Notes: generated by a model from the letters alone, not told the origin. 64,000 bases of DNA from Bacteroides luhongzhouii (GCF_009193295.2 NZ_CP059973.1:5332001-5396000); one strand, 5' to 3'. Positions 7,935-17,874 are shown, counted from the stretch's first letter. Translations and numbers: made by a program.

Positions 7935-9503
7935 TTAATATGTGCTCACTTGAATATCTGATACAGTGATTTCACCTTTATAACAGCAGAGTGACCACGG
8001 GTTCTTCTGCATTTGATAAATGCGGTTCGTGAAAGATAACTGGTCATTGATGTAGGTCACACAAACCGACTGGTCACTGTAAATCGTCACATGGTATTCA
8101 TTATCCGTCGGGATGTTGAATTTGTTATCAAACAAGTATTTGGCATTGTCACCGTCTTTCTCGAAATTGGCTTTACCTTCGTCAGCGTTGACATGGATGC
8201 TATACCATGATTTGGAGTCCGTTCCACGAACGAAAGAGATCCCAAAACGATCTGTATTCGAGGATGCTTTTACGGTAAAGGAAATCTTGTTGTGCACTTT
8301 CAACCGGTTGAAGATGACGGAAGCTCCTTCGGCCAATGTATAGGTTTTACCGCTTTCTGTTACGTTTCCATCTTTAGCCATTACTTTTACTTCTTGTGCA
8401 GAAGTGTATTTACGGTCGATTGCCTCCGGAACTCCAAGAGTCAACGTACCGTCTTCGTGCTGAATGAGGCGTTGCGCTACCAGGTTTCCAGCCCATTCAG
8501 GTTCTACATCTCCTACGTTTCCATTATCATTGCCGGCGCGGGTAGGACACCAACCCCAGATGTAACGGTTGGTTCCATCGGAAGCGGTCTTTCCTGCATA
8601 GAATGCGCGGCTGTCCAGCATACCTTCCCGATTGTCCGGCCATATTCCGGCATCATTGGCGGTAGTCGCTTTCAGTTCTTCAAGTGTTCTGCCTTTGAAG
8701 TATTGTACCTTGCGCATGAAGGAAGCTTGTTCCGAATAGACCAGATACCACCATTCTCCCATCTTGAATACGTCCGGACATTCATAGAAACGATCCCACA
8801 TCATGGTCATAAATGTTCCGGCAGACTCCCACTCTTTCAGGTCAGTAGAAGTAAATTCGGCAATGTGTCCTTTTCCATTTTTACGGGTGGCAATCAGCAT
8901 GTGATAGACACCGTCTTCGGTCTGGAACAGGAACGGATCGCGGAAGTCATTCTTGTCATAGCCATACGTATCTCCTTTCAGATAGAAAGTGCGGTTCTTG
9001 GTCCATGTTTTAAAGTCAGGAGAGGTAGCTACCATGACTACTTGCGCATTCTGGTCGGAAGAAGGTTTGAATTTATTGCCGGTGTAGAAAGTGTAGTAGA
9101 GTTTATCAACCGGATTATAGATGGTACCTCCTGTACCGATGGCGGCATCCTGTTCGTCACGACCTCCGCAGGGAATCAGTTCGCCGAGAGATTCATAAGT
9201 AGCACCGTCTTTGGTGGCCACCCCGAAAATGGGGTGGTAAGTAGCTTCGGGGTTCGGACGGTAGTCTTGTAGGTACATCACTTTAAAGTCTTTGGCAACC
9301 GGATCATAGAATGGCATCGGGTCACCGACAAAGCCTACCTGCGGTTTATAGTACATCGAAAAGCCATGCTCGTCGGTCGATTGGAAGTAAGTGGCTGTAC
9401 CGTCCCAGTCTCTTTGAGTCAATACGGGATCAATCTCATCACTGCAAGCGGTCATTGAGGCCAACAGTGTGGTTAATGCTATATGTAAGATCATATTTTT
9501 CAT
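7935..9503 (-). CDS. Glycoside hydrolase family 32 lipoprotein, probable surface endo-fructanase
   Basis: A 522-residue GH32 enzyme with a lipoprotein signal: hydrophobic stretch then lipobox SMTAC, Cys20, followed by acidic residues (SDEID), which in Bacteroides favours display on the cell surface. Catalytic residues are Asp61 in GFVGDPMP (a variant of the usual WMNDPNG box), Asp189 in FRDP and Glu241 in YECPD. The C-terminal beta-sandwich spans about residues 390-522. It is the last gene of the susC-susD-binding protein-GH32 run, 17 bp after its neighbour. The equivalent in B. thetaiotaomicron (BT1760, from memory) is a surface endo-levanase. Whether this protein prefers levan or inulin cannot be read from the sequence by eye. 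Confidence 0.9.
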   Translation of the reverse strand: MKNMILHIALTTLLASMTACSDEIDPVLTQRDWDGTATYFQSTDEHGFSMYYKPQVGFVGDPMPFYDPVAKDFKVMYLQDYRPNPEATYHPIFGVATKDGATYESLGELIPCGGRDEQDAAIGTGGTIYNPVDKLYYTFYTGNKFKPSSDQNAQVVMVATSPDFKTWTKNRTFYLKGDTYGYDKNDFRDPFLFQTEDGVYHMLIATRKNGKGHIAEFTSTDLKEWESAGTFMTMMWDRFYECPDVFKMGEWWYLVYSEQASFMRKVQYFKGRTLEELKATTANDAGIWPDNREGMLDSRAFYAGKTASDGTNRYIWGWCPTRAGNDNGNVGDVEPEWAGNLVAQRLIQHEDGTLTLGVPEAIDRKYTSAQEVKVMAKDGNVTESGKTYTLAEGASVIFNRLKVHNKISFTVKASSNTDRFGISFVRGTDSKSWYSIHVNADEGKANFEKDGDNAKYLFDNKFNIPTDNEYHVTIYSDQSVCVTYINDQLSFTNRIYQMQKNPWSLCCYKGEITVSDIQVSTY

Positions 9504-9520
9504 AATTATCGCTTATTCTT

Positions 9521-10906
9521 TTATTTACATAAGTAGTTGATTGCATTCAGAGTCATTTGCTCTACGTTGTAGTGGTAGTAATCGGCAGAAGCGTCTACTC
9601 CTTTACCGTACCAATCGTAACCACCGTAGCCGATACAGATCGTACGTCCGCTATTGGAGCGCGGCTCGAATTCGGCTATGATTACTGCACCGTCGTCTCC
9701 GCATGCCACATCGATTCCTCCTGTCAAGTTACGCCATGCGTTCAGGTCCTCATAACCTCCCCAGTTTGTTCCGATGTGCCATTGGGCTGTGCTATTGGTT
9801 ACTGCGTAACCAGCATCAAAGGTATAGACTCTTGTTTTGTCACCATCTTTCCATTTTAAATCCTGAAATAACGGATGCGACTCGTTGCCAGTAATCGGAA
9901 AGCTCCACGGTCCATCAACAATTTCAGGTGAATCCTCACTTCTTCCCCAACTGTTGTTTGGTACACGCTCGTCTTTTGCAATGCTAAGATCCTTAATATA
10001 GAAAGTTGCGTAGCGGGTCAGCAACAGGTTACCACCGTTTTGATAGTAGACTTTAAATTTCTCTACGGCAGCTTTTGCATCATCCGGCAAAGGAGGATTG
10101 TCACCATTGTCTGCATGGAAATGCCACCAGATTGCAGTATATTTGCCTAAATCCACTTTTCCGTCTACTACATCTTTGAATGAGATGTATTCGGACATTG
10201 ATATATTATCCATCATCCACTGGGCAGCGGCTTTTTCTTCAGGACTTGTAAGTTGGCTTACAGAAGAAGCTGTGCCGACAAAGGCCGTCGGAATCACGTT
10301 TCCTTGAGTAACCGTTACTACATAAGGAGTCACTGCCGAACGGTAAGTTGCCGTATAGGTGACAGGATTGGTAAAGTCCTGGATGCTGCCGGATGCCGGA
10401 GTCACAGTAGCTCCATCCGTCACGGTGAACGTACCTTTCAACTGGGTGATATCCACTGTCAGCGGAACAACTACGGAGATTGTTTTTGATAGCTGGTCTA
10501 CTTTTCCTACATAAGTATCATTCAACTTAAAGGTCAGTATCTTCGCCTCGTCCCTCTTCACGGTAATCGTATAGCTCATTTGTACGTCACCATTCTTCAC
10601 AATCAAAGATACGGGAAGAGAAAAGTCGATTGTTTCACCGACAGCGATGCTCGCCGTAGCGCCTTCGGAAAGGTCGATTTCGCTGACGGCCATCCGGGTA
10701 ACGTCATAATCGTAAGGTACTCCCACTACGATTGTCTTATTTTGATAATCGATCGTTCCTGCGTATTCATCCAGTTTGATAGAGTTTACCCATACATCTC
10801 CGTCCAAACGAAGATTGGATTTGAAGTCATCGCTACATCCCGCAACTGTTATGCATACTACAGTCACCAACAGGATGGTATAGAGTTGTTTTATGATTGA
10901 TTTCAT
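9521..10906 (-). CDS. Surface glycan-binding lipoprotein of the fructan locus (SusE/F-position, DUF4960-like C-terminus)
   Basis: A 461-residue lipoprotein. The start at 10906 (MKSIIKQLY) is chosen because the resulting signal peptide ends in the lipobox TVAGC with Cys24; upstream ATG 10939 would add a polar tail overlapping the SusD stop. Cys24 is followed by SDD, an export-to-surface type acidic patch. The N-terminal half holds two related beta modules (ITVKRDE near residue 117 and VVTVTQG near 201), typical of the DUF5018/Ig-like repeats of Bacteroides binding proteins. The C-terminal half, with DNGDNPPLPDDAK and AVIIAEF, resembles DUF4960. It sits between susD and the surface GH32, the place of BT1761, a fructan-binding protein. 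No catalytic motif is seen. Confidence 0.85.
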   Translation of the reverse strand: MKSIIKQLYTILLVTVVCITVAGCSDDFKSNLRLDGDVWVNSIKLDEYAGTIDYQNKTIVVGVPYDYDVTRMAVSEIDLSEGATASIAVGETIDFSLPVSLIVKNGDVQMSYTITVKRDEAKILTFKLNDTYVGKVDQLSKTISVVVPLTVDITQLKGTFTVTDGATVTPASGSIQDFTNPVTYTATYRSAVTPYVVTVTQGNVIPTAFVGTASSVSQLTSPEEKAAAQWMMDNISMSEYISFKDVVDGKVDLGKYTAIWWHFHADNGDNPPLPDDAKAAVEKFKVYYQNGGNLLLTRYATFYIKDLSIAKDERVPNNSWGRSEDSPEIVDGPWSFPITGNESHPLFQDLKWKDGDKTRVYTFDAGYAVTNSTAQWHIGTNWGGYEDLNAWRNLTGGIDVACGDDGAVIIAEFEPRSNSGRTICIGYGGYDWYGKGVDASADYYHYNVEQMTLNAINYLCK

Positions 10907-10932
10907 TTTATTCTTTGTTTTAAGATTGATGA

Positions 10933-12645
10933 TTACCAACCGAAATTCTGTGTATAATTTCCGTTACTGGCACTGATCTGTTCGAATGGAATTGGGAGGT
11001 ATTCGTTCTTATTTTCCGTGAAACCTGCATTCTTGTAAATAGAACAACGGGCTGCTTCGGTCACATAATAAGCATTGATAACGTCTTTGGCTTCTCCCCA
11101 TCTGACGAGGTCAAAAAAGCGTGAGCTTTCCATTCCAAATTCTATACGGCGTTCCCATTTCAACATTTTCATGGCTTCGTCCTGTGCATAAGCTTTCTGT
11201 TCATAAGGGGTTACTTTGAAGTTCACTCCGTACTCTTCTTTATAATTGAAGATCAGCATTGTACTTCCGGCTGCACGACTGCGTACATCATTGATGAGTG
11301 AGATGGCGTCGGCAATACGTCCGTCGTTCAACTGTATCAGGGCCTCGGCACGCATCAGCAATACATCTGCATAACGGATGACGATATGATTCAGAGAACT
11401 TGCCCAATAAGAGCCTTTCTTCAGGCAGTCACAGTCCGGGTCTACATTCTCTTTGAGCGAAACATAATATCCGTAAAGTCCCTTGCTACGGCTCCAGTCA
11501 TCATTCTTCTGAATCAGGTAGCCTTCGTTGTATTTATAAGGGAAGCCCGGCATACCTACCGTGTGGAATAAACGGGGGTCTACATTGTCCGTTGTAACCT
11601 CGTAGTTCTCATTATCATAGGTGCTGAACAACGGTTTTCCCTGCGAGTCGGTTTTGAAAGCGTTCACCAGATTTTGGCTCGGTTTGTGGAAGTCACAGCA
11701 ACCTAGTATCTGCGGAGTTGTCAGTCCCATTCCCCAGTTCAGGTTACCGTTGTATGTTCCGTCGTTGATAGAATATTGAATCGCCCATACAGACTCCGCG
11801 CCATTTTCATATTGAGGCAGGAAGTTCATACTATAATCATTTTCCAATCCGTAACCGGCTTTGGCCATGATGAGAGGATCGGTATATTTCACTACCTGTT
11901 TCAAGTCTTCTTCGTTGATCCCGGTAAGATTGTTATTCACTCCATCTTGGCGGTAAGCCTTATACAGGTAAGTCTTTGCCAGATAAGCAGCTGCGGCAGC
12001 CTGTGTAGGACGTCCTTTTTCTATTTGCACTTCCGGCAGGTTGTCGTAGGCAAACTGGAAGTCGTCTGCTATCTTTTGCCATTGTCCATCATTGGTATAG
12101 GTGGTATTCGAAAGCTTGTTGTAAGCATCCGGTTCCATGTTTTCATCGTCTACTATAACGATCTTCTTAAACAGTTGCTTCAACATAAAGTGAGCATGTC
12201 CGCGCAGGAACCTCATTTCAGCAATACGCTGGTTCTTCAGCGGATAAGTCTTTTCATCCATCAGGTCGAGTGACTGCAAGGCTGTGTTGGCACGAGTGAT
12301 GCATTGATACAGTCTTTTCCATATATCGTTGATGTTCCAGTCGGTGGTGTTGATACCTTTAGAAATCTCCAGTGCGTTGAACACACCGCCGTCTTCCGTA
12401 CCGGAACCGCCTTTATAACAATCGTCAGAACGCACGTCATAATTCCAAAGCGAGAAGGAAGAGTTGATGTCGTCACCTGTTGCCCAAATGGCGTAGGCTG
12501 AAATCACGAGGTTATCCACGTATTCGGGAGAAGCGATCTGATCGCCGGTCACAATACCCTGCGGAACCTGACGATCCAGAAAATCGTTGCAACTGCTTGT
12601 CAGCAAGGTAAATCCGATGGTTGCTATGTATAGTATCTTTTTCAT
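10933..12645 (-). CDS. SusD-family starch/fructan-binding outer-membrane lipoprotein
   Basis: A 570-residue SusD homologue. It has a lipoprotein signal peptide with lipobox TSSC, Cys19, then the typical SusD opening NDFLDRQVPQ. Helical TPR-like segments and the conserved C-terminal motif (IRYADVLLMRAEALIQLN, residues about 430-447; WERRIEFGMESSRFFDLVRWG, about 500-520) match RagB/SusD. SusD caps its SusC partner and delivers oligosaccharide to it. The gene lies 27 bp downstream of susC and is surely cotranscribed. Substrate (levan or inulin type fructan) is inferred from the GH32 neighbours. Confidence 0.95.
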   Translation of the reverse strand: MKKILYIATIGFTLLTSSCNDFLDRQVPQGIVTGDQIASPEYVDNLVISAYAIWATGDDINSSFSLWNYDVRSDDCYKGGSGTEDGGVFNALEISKGINTTDWNINDIWKRLYQCITRANTALQSLDLMDEKTYPLKNQRIAEMRFLRGHAHFMLKQLFKKIVIVDDENMEPDAYNKLSNTTYTNDGQWQKIADDFQFAYDNLPEVQIEKGRPTQAAAAAYLAKTYLYKAYRQDGVNNNLTGINEEDLKQVVKYTDPLIMAKAGYGLENDYSMNFLPQYENGAESVWAIQYSINDGTYNGNLNWGMGLTTPQILGCCDFHKPSQNLVNAFKTDSQGKPLFSTYDNENYEVTTDNVDPRLFHTVGMPGFPYKYNEGYLIQKNDDWSRSKGLYGYYVSLKENVDPDCDCLKKGSYWASSLNHIVIRYADVLLMRAEALIQLNDGRIADAISLINDVRSRAAGSTMLIFNYKEEYGVNFKVTPYEQKAYAQDEAMKMLKWERRIEFGMESSRFFDLVRWGEAKDVINAYYVTEAARCSIYKNAGFTENKNEYLPIPFEQISASNGNYTQNFGW

Positions 12646-12672
12646 GATAGTTCGTTTTATAAATGAAGTGAA

Positions 12673-15600
12673 TTAAAATCCGATGTTAAGTCCGAAGGTG
12701 ATATTCACAGGGATCGGATAAGAGAAGTTCGGGTTTTCCGGGTCTTCTCCCGTAAAGTCTTTACTCTTGATCGTCAACAGGTTTTGTGCGCTGCAATAGA
12801 AGCGTAAACGTTCCATTCTCAACTTCTTGGAGATTACTGCCGGAACCGTATAACCTAATTGGATATTACGCAGTTTCAGGAAGGAACCGTTTTCAACAAA
12901 GTAAGTGGAGACGCGCTGTTCATTGTTTGTATCGCTGCGGGTCAATGCCGGAATAGTAGAGTTCGGATTAGTAGGCGACCAGGCATTGAGCAAGCGGGTT
13001 CCCTTGTTCAGGAAGCCGACGTTGGATGCACTCCAGAAGTCACTTTTCTTCTTCACGTCACTGATGATATCTACTCCCTGAACGCCTTGCCAAAACATAG
13101 TCAGGTCGAAGTTCTTATATTCCAGATAGATATTCAATCCGTAGCTGAAAGCAGGAGTCGGATCGTAAATCCATTCCTGGTCTTTTTCATCAATCACACC
13201 GTTATGATCGATGTCGCGATAGCGAATACGGCCAACGGCTGCACCTTCCTGCGTAGCGTGATTGTCCACTTCTTCTTGTGATTTGAAGATACCGTCGGCA
13301 ATGTAGCCCACTTGTGAATTGTATGTATGACCGACTACACTCTTTACTCCATTACCACCAAACTTTCCATTGGCAGCCACTGTCTCCGGTAATTCAAGAA
13401 TTTCATTCCGGTAAGTGGAGATGTTTCCGTTCAAGTCGTAAGTCAGTCCGAAGGCAGTCTTGTTGCGGTAGCCCAAGTTGAATTCAAAACCCTGGTTTTT
13501 CATTGCGCCCGAATTAATCCAACGGTTGCCACCTTCTCCTAATACTCCCACACCTGCCATTTCAGTCAGGATATCGGTTGTTTTCTTGTAATAGTATTCC
13601 AATGAACCGTACAAGGATTGCTTGAACAGGCTGAAGTCGATACCGATGTTCGTCTGTGTAGTTGTCTCCCATTTAATATTGTCATTACCGATCTGGTTAC
13701 GTTTGAATCCGGAAGGCAGAGTACCACCTCCGTTAGAACCTGTAATATCGTATGCCGTACCGTAGCTTTGACCGCCAAATGAATCTGTTGTTCCATAATT
13801 AGGAGCGTAGATAGTGTAACGGGCAAGGTTGGAGATTTCCTGATTACCGGTCTGTCCCCATGAAGCACGCAGTTTCAGATCGTCAAGCCAAGTCAGTTCC
13901 TTCATAAAGCTTTCTTGTGTGATGCGCCATCCCAAAGAAACGGAAGGGAAAGTGGCATAACGATGATTTTTACCGAAGCGGGAAGAACCGTCACGACGGA
14001 GAGTCAATGAAAGCAGATATTTGTCAGCATAAGAATAGTTCATTTTGCCGAAGAAAGAGACAAGCGAGTAACCTTCACCGGCACCGTAAGCCTGGGCTGT
14101 GCCGCTACCTGCATCGGGCCACATATAGTCGGGAGTAAGGATAGAGAAATCTTCTTTGTAGCCGGAGAAATGGCTGTCGTCTTCCCGATTCAGCTCCATA
14201 CCTACCATGACGTCTCCACGATGTTTGCCTATTTCCAACTGGTAAGTGGCAATGGCATTCCACATCCATTTGGTCCAGTGTTCCTGTTTGGCTTCCACTG
14301 CACTCTTGCCGTTGTTGGTCTGTGTTCCTTCCTGATAAGGATAGGTAAAGTAACGGGCTTGCTTGTTTGCGTAGTCCAGACCAAAAGTAGAACGAACATT
14401 GAATCCTTTGAAGAGGCTTAGATTCACATAAGCATCACCGAACATACGCCAGTAAGTGTATCGGTTGTCTTTGTTGTATTCGAGTACGGCACGAGGATTA
14501 CGACGGTCCGGCCATCCGCCTACCGGTCCTCCCCATGAACCATCCGAAGCATAAACAGGGATAGCGGAAGGAATGTCCAAAGCGGTTTCGATAATTCCGC
14601 CGGGAGCTTGTACTTCCGAAGTCCGGTTTAAGGTGAAATGCTGGCCGATAGTCAATATATCATCGATTAATTTATAATCACTGTTCATACGGGCAGAGAA
14701 ACGGTCGAAGTCCGTATCTTTGATTACACCCAGGTTTTTGTAATATCCCAGAGAAAAGAAGGAAGAACCTTTCTCCGAACCGTTGCTGACAGAAAGATTG
14801 TATTGCTGGATAACACCTGTACGGGTAATCTCATCAAACCAGTCGGTATCTGCCACAGGCATTGTATTCTTCGAGTCCAGGTATTTGGAAAGGCTCATAC
14901 CGTATAGTACAGGATTTCCGTTGGCATCGTAACCCCAATTGTAGTTATATCCCAAGGCATTGCCGTTCGGGTTCTCACCATCGTTTACATAGGCTTGCCA
15001 CATGGCACGTCCGTACTGCTCCGTATTCAACACGTCCATCTTACTTTGATACATGGAAGCTGAAACCGAAGCATCAAAATTGATTTTAATCTGGCCTTTC
15101 TTTCCTTGTTTGGTAGTAATGACGATAACGCCATTTGCAGCACGCGAACCGTAGATGGATGCTGAAGCAGCATCTTTCAGTACTTGAATGGATTCAATGT
15201 CGTTTCCGTTCAATTCGTGCATGCCGGCTTTGGTAGGAACTCCATCGATAATATAAAGCGGATCGTTGTTGTTCAGCGTACCGATACCACGAATACGTAC
15301 GGTAGCCGATCCGCTCGGATTTCCATCCGCCGTAATGTTCATACCGGGCACGCGGCCTTGAAGTGCTTTCACCGGGTTGTTCTCTCCTTGCTTCTGGATT
15401 TCGTCGACTTTCACTACGGAAACAGCACCGGTCAGGTCGGCTTTACGTTGAGTGGTATAACCTGTTACGACCACTTCATCTACCATTTGAGTGTCTTCTT
15501 CCAATAATACATTAACGATAGCAGCCGATTTTACGGTCACCGGTTTATAACCAATATACGTAATCTTTAAAGTAGAGTTAGCCGGAACCGAAAGGGTGAA

Positions 15601-15786
15601 ATTACCATCTAAATCAGTAATTGTTCCATTAGTAGTAGCTGTAGCTTCAACAACAGAGGCACCGATGACCGGCTGTCCGTCCGTTTTAGAAGTAACGTTT
15701 CCTTTCACCGTAATGTTTTGCCCCCAAAGGACTGACATGAAAGTAAACAGGAAACAAACGCTGCAAAGAAGTTTTTTGTTCTTCAT
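12673..15786 (-). CDS. SusC-family TonB-dependent outer-membrane transporter for fructo-oligosaccharides
   Basis: A 1037-residue SusC homologue. Start MKNKKLLCS at 15786 is preferred to ATG 15798 because it gives a clean signal peptide ending LWGQ. The N-terminal carboxypeptidase-regulatory-like domain (residues about 25-100, GQPVIGASVVE) is followed by a TonB box DEVVVTGY, the plug domain (NPVKALQGRVPGM, DPLYIIDGVP) and a 22-strand barrel ending in NIGF. It imports oligosaccharides cut at the surface by the GH32 lipoprotein. Its promoter region carries the shared 28-bp element. In B. thetaiotaomicron allelic variation in this SusC/SusD pair is known to decide between levan and inulin use, so the exact preference here needs sequence comparison. 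Confidence 0.96.
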   Translation of the reverse strand: MKNKKLLCSVCFLFTFMSVLWGQNITVKGNVTSKTDGQPVIGASVVEATATTNGTITDLDGNFTLSVPANSTLKITYIGYKPVTVKSAAIVNVLLEEDTQMVDEVVVTGYTTQRKADLTGAVSVVKVDEIQKQGENNPVKALQGRVPGMNITADGNPSGSATVRIRGIGTLNNNDPLYIIDGVPTKAGMHELNGNDIESIQVLKDAASASIYGSRAANGVIVITTKQGKKGQIKINFDASVSASMYQSKMDVLNTEQYGRAMWQAYVNDGENPNGNALGYNYNWGYDANGNPVLYGMSLSKYLDSKNTMPVADTDWFDEITRTGVIQQYNLSVSNGSEKGSSFFSLGYYKNLGVIKDTDFDRFSARMNSDYKLIDDILTIGQHFTLNRTSEVQAPGGIIETALDIPSAIPVYASDGSWGGPVGGWPDRRNPRAVLEYNKDNRYTYWRMFGDAYVNLSLFKGFNVRSTFGLDYANKQARYFTYPYQEGTQTNNGKSAVEAKQEHWTKWMWNAIATYQLEIGKHRGDVMVGMELNREDDSHFSGYKEDFSILTPDYMWPDAGSGTAQAYGAGEGYSLVSFFGKMNYSYADKYLLSLTLRRDGSSRFGKNHRYATFPSVSLGWRITQESFMKELTWLDDLKLRASWGQTGNQEISNLARYTIYAPNYGTTDSFGGQSYGTAYDITGSNGGGTLPSGFKRNQIGNDNIKWETTTQTNIGIDFSLFKQSLYGSLEYYYKKTTDILTEMAGVGVLGEGGNRWINSGAMKNQGFEFNLGYRNKTAFGLTYDLNGNISTYRNEILELPETVAANGKFGGNGVKSVVGHTYNSQVGYIADGIFKSQEEVDNHATQEGAAVGRIRYRDIDHNGVIDEKDQEWIYDPTPAFSYGLNIYLEYKNFDLTMFWQGVQGVDIISDVKKKSDFWSASNVGFLNKGTRLLNAWSPTNPNSTIPALTRSDTNNEQRVSTYFVENGSFLKLRNIQLGYTVPAVISKKLRMERLRFYCSAQNLLTIKSKDFTGEDPENPNFSYPIPVNITFGLNIGF

Positions 15787-15849
15787 AATACGATGCATTA
15801 GTTTGATGTTATTAAATTAAAAGTACGAATTTTATCTTTATCGATGATG

Positions 15850-15915
15850 CAAATTACGGTTGATTTATATCAAACGACTAAAAAAAATGTTTCAAAGGCT
15901 ATAACATTTGTTGCA
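15850..15915 (-). promoter_or_regulatory. susC promoter region with putative fructan-locus operator
   Basis: A 28-bp element at 15888-15915 matches the element before the second exo-GH32 at 23 of 28 positions and that before the first at 20 of 28. It contains TGTTTCA and, 21 bp on, TGTTGCA. Exactly 30 bp separate it from the minus-strand octamer GTAATTTG (15850-15857), which keeps the TTTG of the -7 box but not its TA. A weak inverted repeat (TTGAT/ATCAA, 15860-15873) lies in the spacer. A weak -7 box with a fixed activator site fits an inducible promoter. Confidence 0.6.
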
Positions 15916-16003
15916 TAGAACGCTATTTTATAGGGTTTTATAAGATCTTTTTCTTGCTATGAGAAAAATGAGGTTCATATTCTCTTATGTAGATTGAAAG
16001 TGG

Positions 16004-16011
16004 TATCTTTG
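16004..16011 (+). promoter_or_regulatory. -7 box (TATCTTTG) before the Bro-N gene
   Basis: A perfect TAnnTTTG match about 80 bp before the Bro-N/DinD-like start codon. The -33 region is poor, so strength is uncertain. The intergenic region 15787-16089 otherwise holds only the divergent susC control region. Confidence 0.45.
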
Positions 16012-16089
16012 TGTAGTGATATGAGCCCCCAAATAGAGAAGACTCTTCATTAAAATAACAACCAATTAAAGATTCTAAAAACAGAATTC

Positions 16090-16965
16090 ATGACTAAACA
16101 ACAAGCATTAAAGCTCTTTGAGGAAAAAAAAGTACGTACGGTATGGGATGATGAACAAGAGAAGTGGTATTTTTCGATAGTAGATGTGGTAGCTGTTCTG
16201 ACAGACAGTCCAAATCCCAATAATTATTGGAAAGTGCTAAAACACAGACTTAGAAAAGAAGGAAATGAGTCAGTTACAAATTGTAACCAACTGAAATTGG
16301 AGTCAAGTGATGGCAAGAAATATAAAACCGATGTCGCCGACACCGAACAGCTTCTCCGCCTTATCCAATCCATACCCTCCCCAAAAGCAGAACCTTTTAA
16401 ATTATGGATGGCTCAAGTTGCCAGTGAACGGCTCAATCAAATACAAGACCCCGAATTATCCATCGAACAGGCTCTACAAGATTATAAACGTCTGGGATAT
16501 TCCGACAATTGGATTAACCAACGTTTAAAATCAATTGAAATCCGTAAGGACCTTACTGACGAATGGAAAAAACGAGGTCTGCAAGAAGGTGTTCAATTTG
16601 CCACATTAACGGATGTAATCTATCAGACCTGGTCGGATATGACATCTAAAGAGTACAAACAATTGAAAGGATTGAAAAAAGAAAACCTACGAGATAATAT
16701 GACCAATAAAGAATTGGTATTAAATATGCTTGCCGAACTTTCTACTAAAGAAATATCCGAAATCAGCGATCCCGAAACATTCAATGACCACATGGATATT
16801 GCTCAACAAGGTGGAGAAGTAGCCCGCAATGCCCGACTGGAACTGGAGGCTAAAACGGGCAAGAGAGTAATCTCTCCTCTTAATGCAAAAAGTGGTATGC
16901 TACTGAAAGGCAAATCTGAATACGAATTGAAAGACGGATTGAAAGATGAACCGAAAGATGAATGA
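16090..16965 (+). CDS. Bro-N / DinD-like protein (phage antirepressor-type domain)
   Basis: A 291-residue cytoplasmic protein. Residues about 1-110 resemble the Bro-N domain of phage antirepressors (KVRTVWDDEQEKWYFSIVDV, then a WKVLKHRL segment). The C-terminal part, with QLKGLKKENLRDNMTNKELV and GGEVARNARLELE, resembles the later part of E. coli DinD, a DNA-damage-inducible protein. The tail is a short acidic/basic repeat (ELKDGLKDEPKDE). Such chromosomal Bro-N proteins are widespread in Bacteroidetes and not proof of a prophage; no other phage gene is nearby. It sits between susC and the aldose epimerase inside the fructan locus, transcribed opposite to susC. A role in fructan use is not supported by sequence. 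Confidence 0.8.
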   Translation: MTKQQALKLFEEKKVRTVWDDEQEKWYFSIVDVVAVLTDSPNPNNYWKVLKHRLRKEGNESVTNCNQLKLESSDGKKYKTDVADTEQLLRLIQSIPSPKAEPFKLWMAQVASERLNQIQDPELSIEQALQDYKRLGYSDNWINQRLKSIEIRKDLTDEWKKRGLQEGVQFATLTDVIYQTWSDMTSKEYKQLKGLKKENLRDNMTNKELVLNMLAELSTKEISEISDPETFNDHMDIAQQGGEVARNARLELEAKTGKRVISPLNAKSGMLLKGKSEYELKDGLKDEPKDE

Positions 16966-17001
16966 AAAATTACCCTCAAAATAATCCAATAAATAAACGA
17001 T

Positions 17002-17874
17002 ATGAAAACAATCTCCAACGAACAACTTACGATTCAAGTATCTCCTCATGGAGCTGAACTTTGCAGTATTTTCGCCAATGGAAAAGAATATCTGTGGCAA
17101 GCCGATCCTGCTTTTTGGAAACGTCACTCTCCTGTCCTATTCCCTATTGTTGGGAGTGTATGGGAGAATGAGTATCGAAATGAAGGAATTTCTTATACGC
17201 TTACCCAACATGGTTTTGCCCGTGATATGGAGTTCGCACTCGTTACTGAAAAAGAGGATGAAGTACGTTACCGTCTTGTTAGTAATGAAGAGACTTTGCG
17301 AAAATATCCGTTTCTATTCTGTCTGGAAATAGGCTATCGCATCCAGGGAAAGAAAATTGAGGTTATGTGGGAAGTAAAGAATACCGGCGACAAGGAAATG
17401 TATTTTCAGATTGGTGCACATCCTGCTTTCTATTGGCCAGAATTCGATGCAAGCAATTCTGAAAGAGGGTTCTTCGGATTTGACAAGGAAAACGGTTTGA
17501 AATATATTCTCATTTCAGAAAAGGGATGCGCTGATCCTTCTACAGAATATTCTTTAGAGTTGACAGACGGATTGTTACCACTGAACACACATACTTTTGA
17601 TAAAGATGCTTTGATACTGGAAAACGAACAGATCCGTAAAGTTACCTTATATAATAAGGAGAAACAGGCTTATCTAAGTCTACATTTTAATGCTCCGGTA
17701 GTCGGCCTCTGGTCTCCACCTGCAAAGAATGCTCCTTTTGTCTGCATCGAGCCTTGGTACGGACGTTGCGACCGTGCACATTATACTGGTGAATATAAAG
17801 ATAAAGACTGGATGCAACACTTACAGCCGGGAGCGATATTCCAAGGGGGATATACAATTGAAATTGATGAGTAA
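17002..17874 (+). CDS. Aldose 1-epimerase family protein (LacX/GalM-like)
   Basis: A 290-residue cytoplasmic protein of the galactose-mutarotase-like fold. Supporting motifs are HGAELCSIF near the N-terminus, RHSPVLFPIVG, the mid-protein IGAHPAFYWP with the catalytic-type His, and CIEPWYGRCD near the C-terminus, where family members carry the active-site Glu. It belongs to the LacX branch, whose members act on sugars or sugar phosphates of uncertain identity. It lies 36 bp after the Bro-N gene, so the two may share a transcript. Within the locus it might equilibrate fructose or glucose anomers; that is inference. Confidence 0.88.
   Translation: MKTISNEQLTIQVSPHGAELCSIFANGKEYLWQADPAFWKRHSPVLFPIVGSVWENEYRNEGISYTLTQHGFARDMEFALVTEKEDEVRYRLVSNEETLRKYPFLFCLEIGYRIQGKKIEVMWEVKNTGDKEMYFQIGAHPAFYWPEFDASNSERGFFGFDKENGLKYILISEKGCADPSTEYSLELTDGLLPLNTHTFDKDALILENEQIRKVTLYNKEKQAYLSLHFNAPVVGLWSPPAKNAPFVCIEPWYGRCDRAHYTGEYKDKDWMQHLQPGAIFQGGYTIEIDE

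Noticed and set aside
8292..9272. 326-codon open frame on the plus strand
   Set aside because: It lies antisense inside the GH32 lipoprotein gene, has no recognisable domain and reads as a composition shadow of the true gene.
16090..16965. Prophage marker
   Set aside because: Bro-N proteins are common as lone chromosomal genes in Bacteroidetes and no structural, lysis or integrase phage gene is nearby.
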